From JTS-RE9 sp964649195 (GTDB lineage Bacteria > Planctomycetota > Phycisphaerae > Phycisphaerales > Phycisphaeraceae), in assembly GCA_964649195.1 (NCBI GenBank), contig CAZYPK010000154.1:1-12793 (forward strand): 12,793 nt of DNA. Reading direction: 5' to 3'. The position numbers and the translations under genes were made by a program. Numbering within the stretch: the stretch's first letter is position 1; the number at the start of each line of letters is the position of its first letter. Below the pieces are notes generated by a model. It did no database searches, had not been told where the DNA came from, and was given only the letters and a program-made list of their open reading frames with translations. Positions 1 through 5,380 of this stretch are shown here, in pieces.

Positions 1-34
1 AAGATAGAGGAAGAACGCTTGAGCGGGTGATAAA

Positions 35-661
35 TTGCTGTGTTTATGCGTCAATGCACTAGCAATCATACAAGCGACGCCGGGGGCAGCGGCTCTGATC
101 AAAAAGTTAGGCGGCAGGATGCGGCTCGTGAATAAGGCGGGCGACACGGTGGGCGATGTCCACGTCAGTCCGACTGGAGCCGTTACAAGCTCTGCAGCAA
201 ATACGACAAAAAACATAACTGGATTGCCTGCTCGCCAGGGAAAACGGCTGGTTCTATCGCAAGGAACGAGCCCGACGTGCGGTCCCACATGCGCAAAGAT
301 GATAGGGGATACTCTAGGAAAACATATTGATATAGACGACATTAGTAGGCTTGCGAAATTGGACGCAAAAGGTGTTAGAATAGATAGGCTTGCGGAAGCC
401 ATGAAATTGAGAGGTCTAAATGCAAAGTGGAAAGTCAATTGCACCATCGACGACCTTGCGAATGCAACCAAGAATGGAACTCCAGCGATAGCGCATCTCA
501 ACATTGCAGGCGGCCATTTCGTAGTTGTGGACGGGGTGACAACAAGATGGGGGAAGAAAGTGGTTGCCATTAGAAATCCATGGGGCAACCAATATTATGA
601 AACGGTCGAAACATTCATGAAGCAAGCAAGTAAACAGGTCGTTATAGTGTCAAAACAGTGA
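35..661 (+). CDS. C39/papain-like cysteine peptidase domain, probable RHS toxin tip
   Basis: The 208-residue product carries a C39/papain-like cysteine peptidase signature in its C-terminal two thirds. It has LSQGTSPTCGPTC with Gln76 as a possible oxyanion-hole residue and Cys82 as probable nucleophile, GGHFVVVDG with His161 as probable catalytic base, and IRNPWG with Asn181 in the usual Asp/Asn position. The first ~65 residues resemble a linker (VNKAGDTVGDVHVSPTG) rather than a leader, and there is no convincing signal peptide. The only available start is a TTG at 35 behind an in-frame stop at 20-22, so this may be the end of a larger toxin cut by a frameshift. A small acidic gene follows with a 4-nt overlap, and RHS debris lies downstream, so I infer a contact-dependent toxin tip acting by proteolysis in a neighbouring cell. 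A bacteriocin-processing or housekeeping peptidase is less likely because no ABC transporter is present. The base composition is clearly more AT-rich than downstream genes. Confidence 0.6.
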   Translation: MLCLCVNALAIIQATPGAAALIKKLGGRMRLVNKAGDTVGDVHVSPTGAVTSSAANTTKNITGLPARQGKRLVLSQGTSPTCGPTCAKMIGDTLGKHIDIDDISRLAKLDAKGVRIDRLAEAMKLRGLNAKWKVNCTIDDLANATKNGTPAIAHLNIAGGHFVVVDGVTTRWGKKVVAIRNPWGNQYYETVETFMKQASKQVVIVSKQ

Positions 662-1032
662 TATCAACCATGAATACATACCATGTGCATATTCTTAACG
701 GCGCCACCGCGATACCCTCTGAAGACAAGTGCGCAGTTGATGGCGTGCTCGCAGTTACTGGTGATGATGTGCTTCTATTTGGTTCGGAATCGGACGCCAT
801 GAAATCCTCGGCTAATTACGTGCCTGTGGTTGATAGCCCGTGGATAGTTCCCAGTCTATATTCCACAATACCTGCATTCGGTGGCGGCAAATATAGTTAC
901 ATCTATAGAGCCGTGCTTGTCGGAAGACTGCGCGCCGTGTCGGGAGTTATTGAGTTGCACGATGTGGAGTCCGCGACCATATATGATGACGACGCGATTG
1001 TTGAGTTATATCCTGAATTAGATCGATCGTAA
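658..1032 (+). CDS. Small acidic protein, putative immunity partner of the C39-like toxin
   Basis: I do not recognise the family. The 124-residue product is acidic, has no signal peptide and no membrane segment, and looks like a compact soluble alpha/beta protein. The GTG at 658 overlaps the TGA of the preceding toxin-like gene (GTGA), indicating translational coupling. A second possible start is the ATG at 670, and neither has a strong Shine-Dalgarno sequence. Its position directly after a toxin tip, its small size, its acidity and its shared lower GC content are typical of immunity proteins in polymorphic toxin loci. The function is inferred from position only. The next item downstream is a truncated transposase, so the cassette ends here. 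Confidence 0.55.
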   Translation: MISTMNTYHVHILNGATAIPSEDKCAVDGVLAVTGDDVLLFGSESDAMKSSANYVPVVDSPWIVPSLYSTIPAFGGGKYSYIYRAVLVGRLRAVSGVIELHDVESATIYDDDAIVELYPELDRS

Positions 1033-1077
1033 TCTGCGATACGCTAACGTGAGGCAGTGGCGCAGCTTAGAGCATCC

Positions 1078-1350
1078 CTAATTCATTCGTAGCGAGTATC
1101 CGCAGTGGCGAAAGCAATTCACTGCATCGCTGGCCGTGACTTGATCAAGCACACGCTGCATCGCATGCCACAGTTCGTCGCGGCGGCAACAGCTCAGCGA
1201 ACGCGGCAGTTGCCTCACCTTTGAAAAGATCATCTCGATCGGATTCAGGTCCGGCGAGCACGGCGGCAGGAACATCAGCATCGCCCCGCGCTCTTCAATG
1301 CGCTGACGCGTGCGGTCACGCTTATGACTCGACAGATTGTCCATCACCAC
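1078..1350 (-). pseudogene. IS630-family transposase, 5'-truncated remnant
   Basis: The 90 codons match the C-terminal part of IS630/Tc1-mariner-like DDE transposases. VMDNLSSHK carries the second catalytic Asp, and PPCSPDLNPIE carries the last catalytic acidic residue. The frame can be followed upstream through LRPGDLV to about 1368, where it hits a stop, and the sequence switches to RHS coding on the other strand. The N-terminal helix-turn-helix and the first catalytic Asp are missing, so the gene is dead. The remaining IS end should lie in 1033-1077, but I cannot identify a terminal repeat with confidence. The element separates the toxin/immunity pair from the RHS fragment. Confidence 0.85.
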
Positions 1351-1365
1351 CAGATCGCCAGGCCT

Positions 1366-1951
1366 CAGCTACTATACATACGACGGCCCCAACCAACTCG
1401 CCGTGGCCGAAACACCGGGCGGCATTGTCACACTCACTTACAACGCCATCGGCCAGCGCATCCGCAAGGACGCCGCCGACACCCCCGGCGGCGCCGAGAC
1501 CAACTACCTTTATGACTTCAAGAAGCTGTTGCAGGAATCCGACGACGACGGCGACGCGACACGAACATACACATCGACAACGAACGAATACGGCGATCTG
1601 CTCAGCGAGTTCGACGAACTCGACGACGAATCCTACTTCGGCGCCTTCGACTCCCAACACTCCGCCGACGCTTGGCTGGCGGAGGACCAATCCACCATTG
1701 AAAGACTCCGCTATACGGCTTTCGGCTTAACAAGCGAAGGCTTACCCTCCACCACCCCCGGCCCGGCGACCGAAGGCGGCCCGACGCAATTCGGCGGACA
1801 ACTGAATTACTACGCCGACCCTGAACTGGACCTGTATCTGCTCGGTGCAGGTGCAAAAGGAAGATACTACGACCCTGCCACCGGCCGGTTCCTCGGGCGG
1901 AGAAAACGGGACAGGTCCATTTTACATCCTTTCCCCTCCAGCGGCGAATAA
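1366..1951 (+). pseudogene. RHS/YD-repeat protein C-terminal core fragment
   Basis: The reading frame encodes the end of an RHS shell protein. YD-type repeats (YYTYDGPNQLAV, LTYNAIGQRIRKD, NYLYDFKKLLQE) are followed by the conserved RYTAFG and LNYYADPELDLYLLGAG segments and the classical core terminus GRYYDPATGRFLG. The start has been lost: the frame begins at the junction with the truncated IS630 transposase near 1366. Right after RFLG the sequence enters a palindromic repeat (1897-1972), which encodes a meaningless tail and a stop at 1949-1951. In an intact protein this is where the variable toxin domain would begin. The fragment is therefore a displaced orphan core end and is probably not functional. 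Confidence 0.8.
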
Positions 1952-1972
1952 TGGACCTGTCCCCTTTTCCGC
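1897..1972. repeat. REP-like palindrome (GGGACAGGTCCATT family)
   Basis: Two arms form an imperfect inverted repeat. The left arm (1897-1921) reads GCGGAGAAAA then CGGGACAGGTCCATT. The right arm (1950-1972), read on the minus strand, is GCGGAAAAG then GGGACAGGTCCATT. The roughly 28-nt loop carries no gene. The GGGACAGG core resembles the dispersed palindromes often found beside REP-associated (RAYT/IS200-like) transposases; that link is from memory of the family. It sits exactly between the RHS core end and the SUKH remnant and supplies the stop codon that ends the RHS frame. Confidence 0.75.
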
Positions 1973-2362
1973 CCCCAACATCCAGACGCGCATCTGCCCG
2001 ATGAGTTCGTCGAGCTGCTGCGAATATCCAATGGCTTGAACATATTCCGTGAAGAAATGAACGGCACGCTCATTCATCAGGGCGCCATGCAGTTGTTTCC
2101 GATTGACGAAATCGATTGGGCTGGATCGGCCATGTATGGTGGAGTGGTGGACCATTCGGTCCCCGAAAATTGGCTTGCCTTGGGGATTGACTGCGATGGG
2201 ACGTTTTTTGTCGTGCTGGATGCTGACCGTGGACGGTTTCTGCAAACAGACCCGGCGACCGCCGAGGAGCCTGAGATTATCGCCGAAGACGTTGGTGGAT
2301 TGTATGATTGGTTGAATACGTATATTGACGCGGCGGAGGAAGACCTGAACGAAAGCGCCTGA
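1973..2362 (+). pseudogene. SMI1/KNR4 (SUKH) immunity protein, N-terminally truncated
   Basis: The frame shows the SUKH-superfamily signature LPDEFVELLRISNG (from 1994), then a beta-rich body with MQLFPIDEI, ENWLALGIDCDGTFFVVLD and a C-terminal helix (GGLYDWLNTYID). SUKH proteins neutralise polymorphic toxins, often nucleases, from RHS and contact-dependent systems. Conserved residues lie upstream of every usable start codon (TTG 2036, ATG 2056), and the frame upstream runs into the REP-like palindrome and a TAA at 1949-1951. The original N-terminus, usually about 20-30 residues before LPDEF, is therefore gone. Translation from TTG 2036 would give a 108-residue product lacking the first conserved motif. 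It lies in the same frame as the RHS end, but the toxin that should lie between them is missing. Confidence 0.75.
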
Positions 2363-2470
2363 CCTCCAAGTCACCACGGCTCCCGGGAATCGGTGATCCT
2401 GCCCGCTCAGGCGGCGGGTCGCGCACGCCTGAACGATCCTGTCATTGATCCGGGAGGCTGGCGAGGGGGC

Positions 2471-2499
2471 AGGACAGCCTCGTTTCTTTCGCCTATACT
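2471..2499 (+). promoter_or_regulatory. Candidate ssrA promoter
   Basis: TATACT at 2494-2499 is a good -10 match and lies about 20 nt before the mature 5' end of tmRNA, leaving room for a short 5' leader removed by processing. The best -35 candidate at 17-nt spacing is the poor match AGGACA (2471-2476). Confidence 0.4.
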
Positions 2500-2519
2500 G
2501 CTTTCGCTCTTTGACAATT

Positions 2520-2898
2520 GGGGCCGACTGGTATCGACCGGATAGGCCAGGTCTGTCGTCGCGCGTCGAGGTCGCACGTTGGCCTCGTTAATCAACGTGC
2601 ACACTTTAAATGCCAAAGACAGCAATGTCATTGGTCGGATCGGCTTCGCGCCGGCCCGCCTCGCCGCCTAATAAAGGCGGCATGTTCCGTCGCCGTTTGT
2701 CTGCGGCAGCGACGGGGCATCACACAGCAGGCTCGTCCAAGAGTGCCGCCCGGGCTCTTGCGGATTAAAAAACACCCGGGCTGGCCCGTGCAAACGCCGT
2801 CGATGGCGGCTGCACGGGTGAGATCAAAGCATCGACTACACGCGTAGAAGCGGCTTTCCGACTACCACGGGACGCGGGTTCAACTCCCGCCGGCTCCA
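2520..2898 (+). ncRNA. ssrA: tmRNA (transfer-messenger RNA)
   Basis: The 379-nt RNA rescues stalled ribosomes together with SmpB and tags the stalled peptide for proteolysis. The 5' end GGGGCCG (2520-2526) pairs with CGGCTCC (2891-2897) to form a 7-bp acceptor stem with one G-U pair. Discriminator A2898 is followed by TTC, so CCA must be added after transcription. A T-arm is seen as GCGGGTTCAACTCCCGC near the 3' end. The tag frame runs from the resume codon GCC (2612) to tandem TAA TAA (2669-2674) and reads AKDSNVIGRIGFAPARLAA, ending in the LAA degron. Pseudoknot-type stems are visible downstream, for example CCCGTGCA (2785-2792) with TGCACGGG (2811-2818). This is a one-piece, not permuted, tmRNA. 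At 19 residues the tag is longer than the usual 8-15. Confidence 0.95.
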
Positions 2899-2904
2899 TT
2901 CACC

Positions 2905-2944
2905 AAAACCGCAAGCGTCGCATGGGCGACGCTTGCGGTTTTTT
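2905..2944 (+). terminator. Intrinsic terminator of ssrA
   Basis: A perfect stem (CCGCAAGCGTCGC at 2909-2921 with its complement 2926-2938) closes on an ATGG loop. It is flanked by AAAA on the left and a run of six T on the right. It lies 11 nt after the tmRNA acceptor stem. Confidence 0.93.
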
Positions 2945-3009
2945 GCTTTCGGGACATCCTCATTTCGGCGACCCTTCTGTATATGCGTGACTGTTGTGTA
3001 TAAAGAGAA

Positions 3010-3096
3010 GGGACTTCTGAATAACCCCCGATGTGCCGTACACCAGGGGATTGCTACGCCGCAAGCGGCTTGGACGTAAGGTTATTCAGGAATCCC
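3010..3096 (+). repeat. 87-bp TIR element, copy A
   Basis: The element starts GGGACTTCTGAATAACC and ends with GGTTATTCAGGAATCCC, a 17-bp terminal inverted repeat with two mismatches. It has an inner hairpin GCCGCAAGCGGC (3058-3069). Copy B at 5066-5152 has the same length, lies in opposite orientation, and differs at about 11 positions, nearly all internal. No coding capacity. It is best described as a MITE-like or palindromic dispersed repeat. It lies downstream of the membrane-protein operon. Confidence 0.85.
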
Positions 3097-3146
3097 GGAA
3101 AGCCGGCAGAGTCCGGCCCGGATAAAGCGACCGCGTGAGAGATTCC

Positions 3147-3176
3147 AAAAAAAAGAACCCCGGTCATGCCGGGGTG
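3147..3176 (-). terminator. Intrinsic terminator of the membrane-protein operon
   Basis: Read on the minus strand, CCCCGG and CCGGGG pair around a 5-nt loop (CATGA), followed by a T-rich run (TTCTTTTTTTT). It lies about 30 nt past the stop of the last gene of the minus-strand operon. Confidence 0.9.
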
Positions 3177-3205
3177 GATCGTAATCATTGATGGGTCCGT
3201 CGCCA

Positions 3206-3961
3206 TCACTCCTTCTTCTTCGCAGGCCCGGCGGGCGCCACATCGGCCTGCGATTCCTGGAGGATCAGTCCGATGATCGCGGGCACCAGCACCAGCATGG
3301 GCAGGACGATGGTGTGCGACTTCATGCTCTCGGTGACGGAGGTCTGCCACTGGGGCACTTGCAGGAGCAGCGCCATGGCGCCCATGACGGCCAGGGTGGA
3401 GCCGGAGACGGAGGTGAAGAGCACCACGGAGAGTTTGAAGAGGATGAACGCGAGCATGCCAAACACCACGAGGCCGATGAGGGCGCCGATCCAGCAGGTC
3501 TCGGCGGAGTTGTTCACCTTGCCGGCGTTGTTGGCGATGAGGTCTCCGACGGAGGTCCATGTGTTGGCGCCGATGAACGAGCCGCTGAGCCCGCCCATGA
3601 TCGCCACGGCATACTTCATCAGCGGCAGGCAGGCGGCGGCCATGAGGGCTCCGAAGCAGCCCGCGGTGATGGACGACTCCGCCTCGATCCGCTGCCCCAG
3701 CGCCCAGCCGACGGAGGCGCCGATGAGCAGCGCGAGGATCACCGTGACAGGCTTGTAGAACTTGTACCCGTTGAGGATGCAGACCAGGCCTGCGGTGAGA
3801 AAGACCACCGCCCAGATGACGGACATCGATTGAAGATGGCGCATCAGGTCTTCGGGATGGGCCAGGGTGTCTGGCCGGGAGAAGACGCTGGTGACGACCT
3901 GGAGAAGATTTTCCTGGGCGGGTGCGGGTGCGGGCGGGGCGGCTTGGGCGAAGTTGAGCAT
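3206..3961 (-). CDS. Multi-pass membrane protein, DUF4203/TM198-like
   Basis: The 251-residue product has a short Pro/Ala-rich N-terminus, then about seven hydrophobic segments (roughly residues 47-64, 70-89, 97-115, 117-134, 156-176, 178-201 and 216-234) and a charged tail ending in KKKE. The segment NGYKFYKPVTVILALLIGASVGW and the Gly-rich helices resemble the DUF4203/TM7SF3-TM198 type of membrane protein. This is a pattern-level match and the function is unknown. The start at 3961 is chosen because AGGAG lies 9 nt before it. An upstream in-frame ATG at 4048 would give 280 residues and abut the previous stop (TGAATG), but it lacks a Shine-Dalgarno sequence and adds an unlikely Cys-containing N-terminus. 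It is co-transcribed with the upstream membrane gene and followed by a strong terminator, so the two proteins probably work together. Confidence 0.75.
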   Translation of the reverse strand: MLNFAQAAPPAPAPAQENLLQVVTSVFSRPDTLAHPEDLMRHLQSMSVIWAVVFLTAGLVCILNGYKFYKPVTVILALLIGASVGWALGQRIEAESSITAGCFGALMAAACLPLMKYAVAIMGGLSGSFIGANTWTSVGDLIANNAGKVNNSAETCWIGALIGLVVFGMLAFILFKLSVVLFTSVSGSTLAVMGAMALLLQVPQWQTSVTESMKSHTIVLPMLVLVPAIIGLILQESQADVAPAGPAKKKE

Positions 3962-4048
3962 CTTGGGCGACTCCTGGTAAGCGATGGCCGCGAAACGGAT
4001 GGGGATGCTCGAAAGACAGACTTCGCATTCCACCTTCGCGGCACACAT

Positions 4049-4978
4049 TCACTTATCGGCAGCCTTACGCCAAAGAGTCCACTGAATGGCGACGCCCACC
4101 AGCGTTATCAGACCCAGGGTGATCAGCAGGGCGCGCGGCTCGCCGGGCAGCCAGTCCAGTTGCGCCGGCGCGTAGGCCGCCAGCGCGCCATGCACGGTGC
4201 TCAGCAGGATCGCCCCGCCGGTGAGGGATGTTTGAATCGAGGCGGCAAAGTAAGGCAGCATGAAACCGAGCAGGGCGCCGACGAGGCCGGCGATCGCGGT
4301 GGTGATGGTCATGTTGCGCCGGCCTTCGGACTTGAGGCTGTCCCACCAGCCTGAGAGATGGGCGCTTTGGAATTCGTAGGCGTGTTGCAGCGCTTCCATG
4401 ACGGTCTGTTTGGCCTTTTCGATGTCCTGATCATTGATGCCGATCGATTTCTTGATTTCGTCGGCCTTCTTCTTCACATCCTCGGCGGAGAAGTGATTCA
4501 CGGGCAGATCGATCGGGTGCTTCTTGTCGGTCGTGGCGTCGCCGGTGGATTTGAGTTTGTCATCGCTCTTTTCCTTGTCGGCCGGGGCGGATGATGTGAG
4601 TTCATCGGCGACCTGGGCCGAGGCGGGCATGGTGGTGCCTTCGATGATGACGCTGAATGCCGGCACCGCGAGGGCGACCAGTGCCGCGAGGCTGACGGAC
4701 ATCCAGAATCGAAACAGCAGCGAAGCCAGCAGCACCCCGGCCACCGCGCCACCGATGACCCAGACGAGCATGAGCTGGCTGCTGACGCCCAGTTGATTGG
4801 CGCCGATGAAGGCGGCAAACGCGCCGATGCACAGGCCCGAAAGACCGATGGCGGTCTTCACCAGCTTTCGGCCCATGACGAACAGGAACAGGCCGACCAT
4901 CGCGCTGACGGACAGCGTGATGGGAACGGAAGGAGAATTGGCGACCTGGGCGAACGTGTTGATGAGATTCTCATTCAT
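4049..4978 (-). CDS. Membrane protein with seven TM segments and a large charged loop
   Basis: I do not recognise a named family. From the chosen start the 309-residue product has four TM segments (about 18-36, 42-61, 69-88, 93-112). A ~105-residue hydrophilic, Lys/Asp-rich and helical loop follows (115-220, with ADKEKSDDKLKS and EDVKKKADEIKKS), then three more TM segments (225-248, 252-272, 284-301). The first half resembles the downstream partner protein in its Gly-rich helices, suggesting distant relatedness. The ATG at 4987 overlaps a TACAAT box (4991-4986), whereas the ATG at 4978 sits 7 nt after it, so a leaderless transcript from 4978 is likelier. No Shine-Dalgarno sequence precedes either. 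It is the first gene of a two-gene operon. Paired repeats flank the operon on both sides. Confidence 0.75.
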   Translation of the reverse strand: MNENLINTFAQVANSPSVPITLSVSAMVGLFLFVMGRKLVKTAIGLSGLCIGAFAAFIGANQLGVSSQLMLVWVIGGAVAGVLLASLLFRFWMSVSLAALVALAVPAFSVIIEGTTMPASAQVADELTSSAPADKEKSDDKLKSTGDATTDKKHPIDLPVNHFSAEDVKKKADEIKKSIGINDQDIEKAKQTVMEALQHAYEFQSAHLSGWWDSLKSEGRRNMTITTAIAGLVGALLGFMLPYFAASIQTSLTGGAILLSTVHGALAAYAPAQLDWLPGEPRALLITLGLITLVGVAIQWTLWRKAADK

Positions 4979-5014
4979 GGAAATCATTGTATCGGTGTGG
5001 GGGAAGCCGGGGGA
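4979..5014 (-). promoter_or_regulatory. Candidate leaderless promoter of the membrane operon
   Basis: On the minus strand, TACAAT (4991-4986) ends 7 nt before the ATG at 4978, the expected distance between a -10 box and the transcription start. No TTGACA-like box is present; a C/T-rich tract lies upstream instead. Confidence 0.45.
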
Positions 5015-5065
5015 GCGGGAAGAGCGGGGGAGCCGAGAAGAGCCGGCGAAGCATTTTTAGCTGTT

Positions 5066-5152
5066 GGGATTCCTGAATAACCTCACACCCAAGCCGCTTG
5101 CGGCTTCGCGATCCCCTGGTTCACGATATATCGGGGGTTATTCAGAAGTCCC
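5066..5152 (-). repeat. 87-bp TIR element, copy B
   Basis: Second copy of the element at 3010-3096, in inverted orientation and also exactly 87 bp. The terminal 17-bp repeats match copy A in full, while the interior differs at about 11 positions by eye. Together the two copies bracket the two-gene membrane operon. I see no clear target-site duplication at either copy. Confidence 0.85.
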
Positions 5153-5368
5153 TCTTGCCTGAGTTTTGGATAACCACGGTGATCGCGGATGAATCCGAGC
5201 CGCGAAGCGGCGACATGGTTTGATCCGGGGGATCCGTCGGTGTCGCTACTTTGCGGCCCTCAAACGCTCCGTTCGCCAAGGCGAATGGCTAAATGCGCCG
5301 GCCCTGGCTCTTCCTGCTCTTCCCGCTCTTCTGGCTCCTCCGGCTCCTCCGGCTTTTCCCGCTCCCGC

Positions 5369-5380
5369 TACAATGCCGCC
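5369..5380 (+). promoter_or_regulatory. Candidate leaderless promoter of pheA
   Basis: TACAAT (5369-5374) is followed by GCCGCC and then the pheA ATG at 5381, so the predicted transcription start coincides with the start codon. There is no recognisable -35; a C/T-rich tract precedes it. The layout mirrors the promoter of the divergent membrane operon. Confidence 0.5.

Larger units (their letters stand above)
4988..5380. other. Gene-free divergent intergenic region
   Basis: This 393-bp gap holds two C/T-rich tracts in opposite orientation. One, at about 4993-5052, reads C/T-rich on the minus strand; the other lies at 5305-5367 on the plus strand. Both are built from short units such as GCTCTTCCCGCTCC and GGCTCCTCC. 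Each leads into a TACAAT box for the gene next to it. Copy B of the 87-bp element (5066-5152) lies between them. The remainder (5153-5300) has small hairpins such as GCCGCGAAGCGGC and TTCGCCAAGGCGAA but no gene that I can support. Confidence 0.7.

Noticed and set aside
2402..2434. CGCTCAGGCG / CGCCTGAACG inverted repeat as a terminator
   Set aside because: The loop is about 12 nt, one pair is mismatched and no T-run follows, so it is too weak to annotate.
2511..2516. Perfect TTGACA -35 box
   Set aside because: It lies only a few bases before the mature tmRNA 5' end, so its -10 would fall inside the RNA. The TATACT at 2494 is better placed.
2518..2847. 109-codon frame over the tmRNA
   Set aside because: It lies inside a structured RNA gene with a clear acceptor stem, T-arm and tag frame in another register.
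2874..2898. tmRNA 3' end as an integrated-element attachment site
   Set aside because: I see no second copy of the T-arm/acceptor segment in the window and no integrase gene, so the RHS locus next to ssrA cannot be called an island inserted there.
3188..4354. Long plus-strand open frame opposite the membrane operon
   Set aside because: Its product is low-complexity His/Gly/Asp-rich with no domain; it mirrors high-GC codon use of the real minus-strand genes, which have TM segments, a Shine-Dalgarno sequence and a terminator.
5189..5380. N-terminal extension of pheA
   Set aside because: The extension is Ser/Gly low complexity translated from the C/T tract, and it would cross the TACAAT promoter box; the chorismate mutase domain fits the ATG at 5381.
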